From NCBI GenBank assembly GCA_002371465.1, contig DFIU01000010.1, forward strand, positions 1-64,000: 64,000 bases of DNA, given 5' to 3'. This document shows, one piece after another, positions 8,392 to 17,124 of this stretch. The notes below the pieces were generated by a model that worked only from the letters and a program-made list of their open reading frames with translations, was not told the DNA's origin and searched no databases. The number at the start of each line of letters is the position of its first letter. Positions within the stretch are counted from its first letter, which is position 1. The translations under genes and the position numbers were made by a program. The stretch comes from Lachnospiraceae bacterium UBA3689. GTDB lineage: Bacteria; Bacillota; Clostridia; Lachnospirales; Lachnospiraceae.

Positions 8392-9633
8392 TTATTTTGC
8401 GTTGTCCCTGGTCTCAATGTTCTGCATGACCTTGGCGCGGACCGTCAAGGGCAGACCGAAAAGGGTGATGAAGCCGCCGGCGTCGCGGTGGTCGTAGAGA
8501 TCTCCTGTGGTGAAGGAGGCAAGGGATTCGTTGTAGAGGCTGTAGGGAGAGGTGGTTCCGTTCTTGATGATGTTGCCCTTGTAGAGCTTGAACTTGACTT
8601 CTCCAGTCACGTACTGTTGTGTGGATTTCACAAAAGCCTGGATCGCTTCCCGAAGCGGAGTGAACCACTTGCCCTCGTAGACGGTCTGGGCCAGCTGGCT
8701 TGCCAGCCGCTTCTTCATTTCCATGGTATCCCGGTCGAGGCAGAGTTCCTCCAGCTGGTCGTGGGCTGCCATCAGGATGGTGCCGCCCGGAGTCTCATAG
8801 ACGCCCCGGCTCTTCATGCCGACGACCCGGTTCTCGACGATATCGATGATGCCGATTCCGTTTTCCCCGCCCAGGCGGTTCAGCTCGCGGATGATGTCGG
8901 AGACCTTCATTTCCTTGCCGTTGACGGTCTTGGGAACGCCCTGCTCAAAGGTGACGGAAACTTCTGTTTCCTTATCGGGTGCTTTTTCCGGCGGCGTGGT
9001 CAGAACCAGCAGCTTGTCATAGTTTGGGGCCTGGGAGGGATCTTCCAGTTCCAGCCCCTCGTGGCTGATGTGCCAGAGGTTACGGTCCCGGCTGTAGCCC
9101 TTGCCCATGGAGAAGGGCAGGTCGATGCCGTGTGCCTTGCAGTAAGCGACTTCGTCTTCCCGGGAATCCATCTTCCAGACTTCCGGCATCCGCCAGGGGG
9201 CGATAATTTTGATGTCCGGAGCCAGAGCCCGGATGCCCAGCTCGAAGCGGATCTGGTCATTGCCCTTGCCGGTCGCGCCGTGGCAGATGGCTGTTGCGCC
9301 CTCTTTTCTGGCGATCTCTACCAGCTTTTCCGCAATGACCGGACGCGCCATGGAGGTGCCCAGCAGGTAGGAATGTTCATAGACGGCGCCCGCCTGAACG
9401 CAGGGCATGATGAAATCGTCGCAGAACTCATCCGTCGCGTCGACAATGTAGAGTTTCTCCGCACCGGACAGGGTGGCGCGCTCCTGCAAATTATCATCCT
9501 TAATCTCTTCGTCCTGACCGACATTGATGCAGGCACAGATGACGTCATATCCGAAATTCTCCTTGAGCCAGGGAATAATCGCTGTGGTATCAAGACCGCC
9601 CGAGTAGGCGAGTACGACCTTTTCTTTTGCCAT
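8392..9633 (-). CDS. argG: Argininosuccinate synthase
   Basis: ArgG joins citrulline and aspartate with ATP to form argininosuccinate, the penultimate step of arginine synthesis. The 413-residue protein has the PP-loop motif AYSGGLDT at 9-16 and normal family length. It is transcribed away from argJ-argB-argD. The ATG is preceded on the minus strand by AGGAGGAAG. No argH was found beside it. A short stem, CCTGCC/GGCAGG (9684-9698), lies in its 5' leader. Confidence 0.97.
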   Translation of the reverse strand: MAKEKVVLAYSGGLDTTAIIPWLKENFGYDVICACINVGQDEEIKDDNLQERATLSGAEKLYIVDATDEFCDDFIMPCVQAGAVYEHSYLLGTSMARPVIAEKLVEIARKEGATAICHGATGKGNDQIRFELGIRALAPDIKIIAPWRMPEVWKMDSREDEVAYCKAHGIDLPFSMGKGYSRDRNLWHISHEGLELEDPSQAPNYDKLLVLTTPPEKAPDKETEVSVTFEQGVPKTVNGKEMKVSDIIRELNRLGGENGIGIIDIVENRVVGMKSRGVYETPGGTILMAAHDQLEELCLDRDTMEMKKRLASQLAQTVYEGKWFTPLREAIQAFVKSTQQYVTGEVKFKLYKGNIIKNGTTSPYSLYNESLASFTTGDLYDHRDAGGFITLFGLPLTVRAKVMQNIETRDNAK

Positions 9634-9717
9634 GGAACCTTCCTCCTGTTTCCTATTTAAACTTTATGTATGTCAATTGTTGTCCTGCCGGAGGCAGGCT
9701 TTGATTCGACGTCTCCA

Positions 9718-9746
9718 AATATACAACAAATGAATAGAATATGCAA
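9718..9746 (-). promoter_or_regulatory. argG promoter with overlapping ARG-box-like site
   Basis: On the minus strand, TTGCAT (9741-9746), a 17-bp spacer and TATATT (9718-9723) form a promoter for argG. The stretch 9731-9745, read on the plus strand as TGAATAGAATATGCA, resembles the ArgR box (TGAAT, A/T centre, ATTCA) with one extra centre base. It overlaps the -35 and spacer, where a repressor would act. Confidence 0.55.
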
Positions 9747-9802
9747 GAAGTAAATCTAAGTATTCATAATTTGGGGATATTTACTCATATATATAGAAAT
9801 AA

Positions 9803-9820
9803 AATGAATAATTATGCATA
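9803..9820 (+). promoter_or_regulatory. ARG-box-like operator near argJ
   Basis: TGAATAATTATGCA (9805-9818) differs by one base from the ArgR/AhrC consensus TGAAT-4(A/T)-ATTCA and is nearly palindromic. It lies just upstream of the argJ -35. A further half-site, ATTCA, is at 9762-9766, so several operators may cooperate. No argR gene is in the window. Confidence 0.55.
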
Positions 9821-9829
9821 ATTTACCGC

Positions 9830-9857
9830 TTTACATTTATAAAGAAACACCTATAAT
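9830..9857 (+). promoter_or_regulatory. Promoter for argJ-argB-argD
   Basis: TTTACA (9830-9835) and a consensus TATAAT (9852-9857) are separated by 16 bp. They lie 55 bp before the argJ start codon in a very AT-rich spacer. Confidence 0.65.
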
Positions 9858-9911
9858 AAGGGTAATCTTACGAGAAAATAAATATATGGATAGAAATAAA
9901 GGAGGACCGGG

Positions 9912-11141
9912 ATGCAGCTGGTGGAAGGCGGAATTACGGCAGTCAGGGGATTTGAAGCAGCGGGCGTAAGCGCCGGCATTAAAAAGAACGGCAAGGCGGA
10001 TATGGCGATGATCCTAAGTAAGGTACCCTGCCTGGCAGCGGGGACCTTTACGTCAAACCGGGTCAAGGCAGCACCTGTGATCTGGGACCGGGACCACATT
10101 TTGATCAAGAAGGAGCCGGTCAGAGCCGTCGTGGTCAACTCCGGCATCGCCAATGCCTGCACCGGAAAACTGGGCCTTGAGGCCTGCCAAAAAACGGCGA
10201 GCGCCGCGGCAGCGGTCCTGGGCCTGCCGGAGGACAGCGTGCTTTTGGGCTCGACCGGGGTCATCGGCCGCCAGCTGCCTCTCGATCGGATAACCCGGGG
10301 CGTTGAACTTTTGGCTGAGGAGCTGGGCGATACTCTGGAACATGGCCATCAGGCGGCTCAGGCGATCATGACGACCGACACGGTGCCCAAGGAAGTCGCT
10401 GTTTCCCTGTCCCTGTCGGACGGGACAGAGGTCATGATCGGGGGTATGTGCAAGGGATCGGGCATGATCCATCCCAATATGTGTACCATGCTAGCCTTTC
10501 TCGGCACGGACGCAGCCATGAACCCTGACCGTCTGCAGCAGGCTCTGTCGGAAGTGGTCCCTGATACCTTCAACATGGTGTCGGTCGATGGGGACACCTC
10601 CACCAACGATACCTGCATCCTTTTGGCAAACGGTCTTGCCGGCAATTCCCCCATTGAAACGGAAGATGAGGACTACAGGCTCTTTAAGGATGCCCTCCGT
10701 TATGTCTGCGAAAGTCTGGCCAAGATGATGGCGAAGGACGGGGAGGGGGCGACCTGCCTCTTTGAGTGTCAGGTCATCCATGCAGACACAAAAGACCACG
10801 CCAAACAGCTCGCCAGGTCAGTCGTATCCTCGACTCTGACCAAGGCGGCGATCGCCGGTCACGACGCCAACTGGGGACGGATCCTCTGCGCCCTGGGCTA
10901 TTCAGGCGTGGACTTTGATCCGGATAAGGTCGACCTCTGTCTGATCAGCTCGGCTGGCAGGATCCAGATCCTGGAAGATGGCGTCGATACCGGCTACAGC
11001 GAGGAGCAGGCATCCGAGATCCTTTCAAAAGACGAGATCCGGGCGGTTGCCGACATGAAGATGGGGGACGCCGACGCGGCAGCCTGGGGCTGTGATATCA
11101 CGCACGAGTACATCCGCATCAACGCCGATTACCGGTCTTAA
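9912..11141 (+). CDS. argJ: Bifunctional glutamate N-acetyltransferase / amino-acid N-acetyltransferase
   Basis: ArgJ recycles the acetyl group from N-acetylornithine to glutamate and may also make N-acetylglutamate from acetyl-CoA. The 409-residue precursor is self-cleaved before a catalytic threonine. The site here reads KGSGMIHPNMCTML, placing the nucleophile at T192 with C191 in front, where many family members have Ala-Thr. GGAGG precedes the ATG. It is first in argJ-argB-argD. argC and argF are not in the window. Confidence 0.96.
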   Translation: MQLVEGGITAVRGFEAAGVSAGIKKNGKADMAMILSKVPCLAAGTFTSNRVKAAPVIWDRDHILIKKEPVRAVVVNSGIANACTGKLGLEACQKTASAAAAVLGLPEDSVLLGSTGVIGRQLPLDRITRGVELLAEELGDTLEHGHQAAQAIMTTDTVPKEVAVSLSLSDGTEVMIGGMCKGSGMIHPNMCTMLAFLGTDAAMNPDRLQQALSEVVPDTFNMVSVDGDTSTNDTCILLANGLAGNSPIETEDEDYRLFKDALRYVCESLAKMMAKDGEGATCLFECQVIHADTKDHAKQLARSVVSSTLTKAAIAGHDANWGRILCALGYSGVDFDPDKVDLCLISSAGRIQILEDGVDTGYSEEQASEILSKDEIRAVADMKMGDADAAAWGCDITHEYIRINADYRS

Positions 11142-11158
11142 AGAAGGGAGTTAGCATC

Positions 11159-12061
11159 ATGGACAATATGGAAAGCTGGATTGAAAAGGCAAATGTGCTG
11201 GTAGAGGCGCTGCCTTATATCCGGGAATTTAACGGAAAGAAGATCGTCGTCAAATACGGCGGGTCCGCGATGAAGGACGCCGCCTTAAAAAAGAGCGTGA
11301 TCACGGACGTCGCCCTCTTGAAACTGGTCGGCATGAAGCCCATCATCGTCCACGGGGGCGGCAAGGAGATCAGCAAGTGGGTCAGGCTCTCCGGAGGCCA
11401 GCCGGAATTTGTCAACGGTCTTCGCGTTACCGACGACAAGACCATGGAGATCGCAGAGATGGTTTTAAACCGGGTCAACAAGGGGCTGGTCCAGTATATG
11501 GAAGAAAACGGCGTCAAGGCGTGCGGCATTTCCGGCAAGGACGGCGGTACCCTCCGCTGCGTCAGACGGTCCAGCCCGGGCGGCAAGGACATCGGCTACG
11601 TCGGGCAGGTGACTTCGGTCGACCCCAGCCTCATTGATTCCCTCATCGACCAGGATTTCGTTCCGGTTATCTGCCCCATCGGGTTGGGGGAGACCGATTT
11701 TAAATCCTACAATATCAACGCCGACGATGCCGCCTGCGCGATTGCCAGCGCGGAAAAGGCGGAAAAGCTCGCCTTTCTGTCCGATATCGAAGGGGTCTGT
11801 CAGGACCCGCTCGATCCCGACACCCTGATCTCCGAGCTGACGGTCTCCGAGGCAAAGGAATTTATCGAGGCGGGCAACGCGGGAGGCGGGATGCTGCCCA
11901 AGCTGCAGAACTGCATCCACGCAATTGAAAACGGGGTCTCCCGGGTCCATATCCTGGACGGCAGGATCATGCACTGCCTGCTGTTGGAATTCTTCACCAA
12001 CCGGGGAATCGGCACTGCCATCTTGGGCGACCACCAGAATAAATACAATGTTCAGGGATAA
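11159..12061 (+). CDS. argB: Acetylglutamate kinase
   Basis: ArgB phosphorylates N-acetylglutamate, the second step of the acetylated arginine route. The 300-residue amino-acid-kinase-fold protein has KYGGSAM near 32-38, the nucleotide and substrate loop HGGGKEI, and a C-terminal GGGM segment, all typical. The start follows AAGGGAG by 8 nt. It is the middle gene of the arg operon, 17 bp after argJ and 17 bp before argD. Confidence 0.97.
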   Translation: MDNMESWIEKANVLVEALPYIREFNGKKIVVKYGGSAMKDAALKKSVITDVALLKLVGMKPIIVHGGGKEISKWVRLSGGQPEFVNGLRVTDDKTMEIAEMVLNRVNKGLVQYMEENGVKACGISGKDGGTLRCVRRSSPGGKDIGYVGQVTSVDPSLIDSLIDQDFVPVICPIGLGETDFKSYNINADDAACAIASAEKAEKLAFLSDIEGVCQDPLDPDTLISELTVSEAKEFIEAGNAGGGMLPKLQNCIHAIENGVSRVHILDGRIMHCLLLEFFTNRGIGTAILGDHQNKYNVQG

Positions 12062-12078
12062 GGGGGAAGGAAAAGGCT

Positions 12079-13278
12079 ATGTCAGCAAATCAGGAAATTA
12101 TTGAAAAGACCGAGCGATACGCCCTCCATGTCTACAACCGTTTTCCGATCGCTATCGATCACGGTCAGGGCGTGCAGGTCTGGGACGCGGATGGAAAGGT
12201 TTATCTGGATTTTATGGCGGGCATCGCCGTCTATGCCCTGGGCTATCACTATCCGGGCTATGACCAGGCGCTGATCGACCAGGTCAAGAAGGTCCTGCAT
12301 ACCTCCAACCTCTACTATCACCAGCCCCTGGCTGACGCGGCAAAGCAGGTGGTGACCTCGACCCACCTTACGGGCGGCAAGGCCTTTTTTACCAACAGCG
12401 GAGCGGAGGCGATCGAGGGCGCCATCAAGGCGGCAAGAAAATACGCCTACTTAAAGGACGGAAGAAATGACCACGAGATCATCGCCATGAAGGACTCCTT
12501 CCACGGCAGATCGGTAGGAGCCCTGTCGGTGACCGGCAATGCCCACTACCAGGACCCCTTTAAGCCCCTGATGGGGGGAGTAAAATTTGCCGATTTTAAT
12601 GACTTGAAATCCTTAAAGGATCAGATCAGCGACAGGACCTGCGCCGTCATCATGGAGACGGTCCAGGGAGAGGGCGGCATCTATCCGGCGGATCCTGCCT
12701 ACCTAAAGGAAGTCCGCCGGATCTGCGACGAGCGGGATATCCTCCTCATTCTCGATGAGATCCAGTGCGGCATGGGGCGGACCGGCTCCATGTGGGCGTA
12801 TGAAGACTACGGCGTTCTGCCGGACATCCTCACCTGCGCCAAGGCGCTGGGCTGCGGCGTGCCGGTCGGTGCCTTTGTCTTAAATGAAAAGACGGCGAAC
12901 CAGTCCCTGGTGCCTGGGGACCACGGCACGACCTACGGGGGCAATCCCTTTGTCCTGGCGGCGGTCAATGCGGTCTTTAGCCTCTATCGGGACCATGATA
13001 TCGTCGGCCATGTCCGGGACCTGACCCCCTGCTTTGAAAAAAGTTTGGATGAGCTGGTCCAAAAGCACGACTCGGTCCTCTGCCGCAGGGGCAAGGGCTT
13101 TATGCAGGGCCTTCAGTTAAAGGAGACCTGCCCGGTCGGAGAGGTGACCCGAAAGGCTCTTGATCTGGGGCTTTTGATTATCTCAGCAGGGGGCAATGTC
13201 CTGCGCTTTGTGCCGCCGCTGATCATTACGAAAGAAGACATTGATCAGGCCCTGACAATTCTTGATAAATGTCTGTAA
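12079..13278 (+). CDS. argD: Acetylornithine aminotransferase
   Basis: ArgD is a PLP enzyme that transaminates N-acetylglutamate semialdehyde to N-acetylornithine. The 399-residue class III aminotransferase shows NSGAEAIEGAIKAAR, the ILDEIQCGMGRTG segment with the PLP-binding aspartate, and the Schiff-base lysine K255 in TCAKALGCGVP. It ends the arg operon. No clear terminator hairpin follows before the next promoter at 13284. Confidence 0.95.
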   Translation: MSANQEIIEKTERYALHVYNRFPIAIDHGQGVQVWDADGKVYLDFMAGIAVYALGYHYPGYDQALIDQVKKVLHTSNLYYHQPLADAAKQVVTSTHLTGGKAFFTNSGAEAIEGAIKAARKYAYLKDGRNDHEIIAMKDSFHGRSVGALSVTGNAHYQDPFKPLMGGVKFADFNDLKSLKDQISDRTCAVIMETVQGEGGIYPADPAYLKEVRRICDERDILLILDEIQCGMGRTGSMWAYEDYGVLPDILTCAKALGCGVPVGAFVLNEKTANQSLVPGDHGTTYGGNPFVLAAVNAVFSLYRDHDIVGHVRDLTPCFEKSLDELVQKHDSVLCRRGKGFMQGLQLKETCPVGEVTRKALDLGLLIISAGGNVLRFVPPLIITKEDIDQALTILDKCL

Positions 13279-13283
13279 AAGTC

Positions 13284-13312
13284 TTGTAAATAAAAAAGTG
13301 ATTCGCTAGAAT
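13284..13312 (+). promoter_or_regulatory. Promoter of the competence-like operon
   Basis: TTGTAA (13284-13289), a 17-bp spacer and TAGAAT (13307-13312) form a promoter six bases after argD ends. The predicted leader to the ComEA-like start is about 45 nt. Confidence 0.65.
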
Positions 13313-13364
13313 ATAGCTGTGTACAGCCTTCTTGAGGGATGAAAGATTAAGAAGGAGGTGCAAA

Positions 13365-14015
13365 ATGCTGAAAAAAAGAAAATCCATGGCAGTTTCTGCC
13401 ATGGTTTTCCTATATCTGCTGATCGGAATGATGGGACTGACTGCCTGCGGGAGCAAGACCCTGGAGGCGGTGGATACCAGGCAGTCTCCGGAATCCATAG
13501 AGGAGGATGGGGCTGATTCGGATCCACGGGAAGCAGTCTCTGAAGCAGAACTTAATGGGAAACCCGATACCGTCTTTGTCTACGTCTGCGGGGCGGTCCA
13601 GGCGCCGGGGGTCTATGAACTTCCGGGTTCCGCCAGGGTCTGCCAGGCGATTGAAGCGGCGGGAGGCTTAAGACCGGATGCGGATACCCTTGGCACCAAT
13701 CAGGCTCAGGTCCTAAAAGACGGCGAGCAGGTAACCATTTTGACCAAAGAAGAGGCAAAGAACCGACCACAGACGGGTTCAGATGGTCCCAAGGATGGAT
13801 CAAACGGAACCGGAGATGCGGGTAAGGTCAATCTCAATACCGCCGGGGCGGCAGAACTGACCACCTTGAGCGGGATCGGTCAGTCCAGGGCAAACGATAT
13901 CATTTCCTATCGGGAAGAAAACGGATCATTTCAAAAGATAGAAGACATTATGAAAGTGAGCGGGATCAAGACCGCCCTTTTTAACCGGATCAAAGACAGG
14001 ATCACTGTCAGTTAG
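13365..14015 (+). CDS. ComEA-like DNA-binding lipoprotein
   Basis: ComEA proteins bind incoming double-stranded DNA outside the membrane during transformation. This 216-residue product has an SLBB domain (about 72-105) and a C-terminal helix-hairpin-helix region (about 154-202) with the typical NLNTAGAAELTTLSGIG start. Instead of a plain membrane anchor it seems to have a lipoprotein signal ending GLTAC, with C28 lipidated. AAGGAGGTG sets the ATG at 13365 over the longer reading from 13332. Regulatory genes and comEC follow on the same strand. Confidence 0.88.
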   Translation: MLKKRKSMAVSAMVFLYLLIGMMGLTACGSKTLEAVDTRQSPESIEEDGADSDPREAVSEAELNGKPDTVFVYVCGAVQAPGVYELPGSARVCQAIEAAGGLRPDADTLGTNQAQVLKDGEQVTILTKEEAKNRPQTGSDGPKDGSNGTGDAGKVNLNTAGAAELTTLSGIGQSRANDIISYREENGSFQKIEDIMKVSGIKTALFNRIKDRITVS

Positions 14016-14028
14016 AATAGGAGTTAAG

Positions 14029-14718
14029 ATGGCCAGAAAAGTCCTTGTTGTCGATGATGAAAAACTGATTGTAAAAGGAATCCGCTTCTCTTTGGAGCAG
14101 GACGGCTATGAAGTCGCCTGCGCCTATGACGGGGAAGAGGCGCTGGAGATGGCAAAAGAGACGGAATACGATATCATCCTTCTCGATCTGATGCTGCCCA
14201 AACTGAACGGGCTTGAGGTCTGCCAGCAGATTCGCGGCTTCAGCAATGTTCCCATCATCATGCTGACGGCTAAGGGCGAGGACATGGACAAGATTATGGG
14301 TCTTGAATACGGCGCCGACGATTATATCACCAAACCCTTCAATATTCTGGAAGTCAAGGCAAGGATCAAGGCGATCTTAAGAAGGGCGACCAGACAGACG
14401 GACGGGGGAGACAAGCCCAAGACGGTGGAGATCAATGGTCTTCGGGTGGACTGCGACAGCCGCCGCGTCTTTGTAGGCGGCAGGGAGATCAACCTGACGG
14501 CTAAGGAATTCGACGTGCTGGAGCTTCTGGTCTTTAATCCCAACAAGGTCTACAGCCGGGAGAATCTGCTGAACCTGGTCTGGGGTTTTGAGTATCCGGG
14601 TGACGTGAGAACCGTCGACGTCCATATCCGTCGTCTTCGGGAAAAGATCGAAGCAAATCCCAGTGACCCGAAATATGTCCATACAAAGTGGGGTGTAGGT
14701 TATTACTTCCAGGGCTGA
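14029..14718 (+). CDS. OmpR/PhoB-family response regulator
   Basis: This is a 229-residue two-component regulator. The receiver domain has the acidic pocket DD at 9-10, phosphoacceptor D53 in LLDLMLP, T80 and K102 (TKPF). The C-terminal winged-helix domain includes LTAKEFDVLELL and ends WGVGYYFQG. It lies between the ComEA-like gene and a sensor kinase in a close-packed operon, so it probably pairs with that kinase. The stimulus and targets are unknown. Confidence 0.93.
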   Translation: MARKVLVVDDEKLIVKGIRFSLEQDGYEVACAYDGEEALEMAKETEYDIILLDLMLPKLNGLEVCQQIRGFSNVPIIMLTAKGEDMDKIMGLEYGADDYITKPFNILEVKARIKAILRRATRQTDGGDKPKTVEINGLRVDCDSRRVFVGGREINLTAKEFDVLELLVFNPNKVYSRENLLNLVWGFEYPGDVRTVDVHIRRLREKIEANPSDPKYVHTKWGVGYYFQG

Positions 14719-14764
14719 TAAAAAAAAGAGACCGGGCTTTGTCCGCAGCCTCCGCTTCCGCATC

Positions 14765-16162
14765 ATGGCTATCCTGATCCTGATCGGAATCGTTCCGGGT
14801 ATCATTGCTTCCTTTGTCATCGTTCAAAGTTACAAGAATCGCGCGGTCGCTTTACGGACCATGAATGTAAAGAACCAGTGCGATATGCTGGGCACCTCGA
14901 TTGCCCTCAATCATTCTTTGACTCAGGCGGATACCAGTCTGCTCGACAGCGAGCTGGCCATCTTATCCAATGTCTACAACGGCCGCCTTCTGATCGTCGG
15001 ACCGGATTTTCGCATTGTCAAAGATACCTACGATCTCGATATCGGCAAGGTCTCCATGTCCAAGGAAGTCATTTCCTGTTTTGAAGAGGGCAGCGGGACC
15101 ACCTATTTTGACAGCCGCAACAACTATATCGAGGTGACGGCTCCCATTTCCGAGGCCGGCAGCAAGGAGATCCAGGGGGTCCTGGTCGCGTCGGTTTCGA
15201 CCAACGAGATCGCTCAAACGGTCCACCATCTGGAAAGTCAGGGACTTTTGATTGCCATCGCCGTCAGTTTATTTGTGCTGGTCATCGGCTATTTCTTCTC
15301 CCTCCTTTTAGTGCGGCCCTTTAAGCGGGTGACTCGCGCCATCGAGGACGTTACGGACGGTTATGAAAATGAAGCCATTTCCGTTCCGGACTATACGGAG
15401 ACTGAGCAGATCACGGACGCCTTCAACCAGATGTTAAAGCGGGTCCGGACGCTGGACAATTCCCGTCAGGAATTTGTGTCCAATGTCTCTCATGAGCTGA
15501 AGACTCCCTTGACCAGTATGAAGGTGCTGGCGGATTCCTTAAACGGGCAGGACAATGTTCCGATTGAGATCTACCGGGAATTTATGGGCGATATCACGGT
15601 CGAGATCGACCGGGAAAATAAGATCATCCAGGACCTTCTCTCCATGGTCCGGATGAACCACAAATCCGCCAAAATGAACCTGGAAAAGACCGAGATCGGG
15701 GAGCTGCTGGAATCGGTGATCAAGCGCTTAAAGCCCATCGCCTCCAAGCGGAATATCGAACTGATCATGGACAGCCATAAGCCGGTGACGGCGGAAGTCG
15801 ATCCGACTAAATTAAGTCTGGCTTTTTCCAACCTGATCGAAAATGGCATCAAGTACAACATTGACAATGGCTGGGTCCGCATCGGACTGAGGTCCGACCA
15901 CAAATATTTCTATGTGACGGTAGCGGACTGCGGTCTGGGTATCCCGGAGGACCAGCAAGGTCAGATCTTCGAGCGCTTCTACCGTGGAGACAAGTCTCAT
16001 TCGACGGAGATTGAAGGGACGGGGCTGGGTCTTGCCATCACCAGGGACGCCGTTATGATGCACCACGGCAGTATCCGCGTTGAAAGCAAGGTAAAAGAGG
16101 GGACGACCTTTACCGTCCAGATCCCCCTGATGGATGCCGGCAGCAGGGAGGCGGTAAAATGA
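14765..16162 (+). CDS. Sensor histidine kinase
   Basis: At least 465 residues are visible: an N-terminal transmembrane helix, an extracellular sensor region (about 25-155), a second helix (about 158-180), HAMP, a HisKA domain with H243 in SHELKTPL, and HATPase motifs including GTGLGL. The N terminus is uncertain. The ATG at 14765 has no Shine-Dalgarno and would begin inside the first helix. The same frame stays open upstream to a TAG at 14696 and encodes a basic stretch, KKKRPGFVRSLRFRI, typical of kinase N termini, but no ATG, GTG or TTG occurs there. An ATT at 14702, preceded by GGGGTG, is one candidate. The 3' end overlaps the next gene by 4 bp. Confidence 0.9.
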   Translation: MAILILIGIVPGIIASFVIVQSYKNRAVALRTMNVKNQCDMLGTSIALNHSLTQADTSLLDSELAILSNVYNGRLLIVGPDFRIVKDTYDLDIGKVSMSKEVISCFEEGSGTTYFDSRNNYIEVTAPISEAGSKEIQGVLVASVSTNEIAQTVHHLESQGLLIAIAVSLFVLVIGYFFSLLLVRPFKRVTRAIEDVTDGYENEAISVPDYTETEQITDAFNQMLKRVRTLDNSRQEFVSNVSHELKTPLTSMKVLADSLNGQDNVPIEIYREFMGDITVEIDRENKIIQDLLSMVRMNHKSAKMNLEKTEIGELLESVIKRLKPIASKRNIELIMDSHKPVTAEVDPTKLSLAFSNLIENGIKYNIDNGWVRIGLRSDHKYFYVTVADCGLGIPEDQQGQIFERFYRGDKSHSTEIEGTGLGLAITRDAVMMHHGSIRVESKVKEGTTFTVQIPLMDAGSREAVK

Positions 16163-17124
16163 AGCAAACGATTTTGCGCCGCCTTACGGCGGCAATCCTG
16201 TCCCTGACGTTGGCTTTTTTGTTGGGAGCCTGCGGGGGCAAAGAGGGAGAGATCCGGCAGATCGATCCCAATGGAACCTATCTCTACTATCTGTCAAAGA
16301 GCGGCAACTCCCTTTATCCGGTGGTCTATGCCCCCCAAGGGGGGACGACTGTCGACCTGGTCGAGGAGTATGTCAGGGAACTGACGGCGGAAGAGTCCAG
16401 CGACCGCTACCAGGAGCTTTTGCCCAAGGACCTGGCCATCAAGTCTCACACGCTGGACCCCAATGGCATCCTGACCCTTGACTTTTCACCTCAATATACG
16501 GCGATGGAGCCGACCCGGGAAGTTCTGGTGAGGGCAGGCGTTGTCCGGACCCTCATGCAGACGGACGGAGTGACCGGGGTTCGCTTTACGGTTACCGGCA
16601 AGCCGGCTCTTGATGCCAGGGGAACCGATCTGGGTGTCATGAATGCGGACACATTTATTGAAAATGCCAAGCAGATCAATGATTACCAGCACGTCAACAT
16701 CAATCTGTATTTTGCGGACGCAAGCGGCAGGCAGCTGCAGATGGAGTCCCGGTCCATCTATTACAGCAGCTCCAAGCCCCTTGAATGGGCGATCGTGGAA
16801 AGGCTGATTGCAGGTCCCAAGGTCGAGGGCAACCACCCCTCTCTGCCTGCGGGGACGCAGATCCTTTCGGTCACCAATTCGGATGATATCTGCTATGTGA
16901 ACCTGAGCCGGTCCTTTATCACCGATGCTCAGGAGGTGGATGAAAGGATCCCGATCTATTCCATCGTCAATTCGATCTGCGATAACTCGCCCGCCATCAA
17001 ACGAGTTCAGATCTCCATCGAGGGCGATACGGACGTGACCTTCCGCAAACACATGAATCTGGCTGAACCCTATCAGCCGGACGCAAGTCTTGTCAGGAAC
17101 CTGACGGAATCAGGCGGAGTATGA
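16159..17124 (+). CDS. GerMN-domain lipoprotein
   Basis: The 321-residue product has a lipoprotein signal ending LLGAC with C25. It carries two GerMN-type modules, roughly 40-150 and 185-300. These modules occur in the spore-germination protein GerM and in the LpqB lipoprotein that partners a two-component kinase in Actinobacteria. Here too the gene directly follows a kinase and overlaps it by 4 bp. That suggests, but does not prove, a role in modulating the kinase. It also overlaps comEC by 4 bp. Confidence 0.85.
   Translation: MKQTILRRLTAAILSLTLAFLLGACGGKEGEIRQIDPNGTYLYYLSKSGNSLYPVVYAPQGGTTVDLVEEYVRELTAEESSDRYQELLPKDLAIKSHTLDPNGILTLDFSPQYTAMEPTREVLVRAGVVRTLMQTDGVTGVRFTVTGKPALDARGTDLGVMNADTFIENAKQINDYQHVNINLYFADASGRQLQMESRSIYYSSSKPLEWAIVERLIAGPKVEGNHPSLPAGTQILSVTNSDDICYVNLSRSFITDAQEVDERIPIYSIVNSICDNSPAIKRVQISIEGDTDVTFRKHMNLAEPYQPDASLVRNLTESGGV

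Noticed and set aside
8347..9660. A 437-codon open frame on the plus strand opposite argG
   Set aside because: It mirrors argG, has no ribosome binding site or recognisable family, and arises from the codon bias of the real gene.
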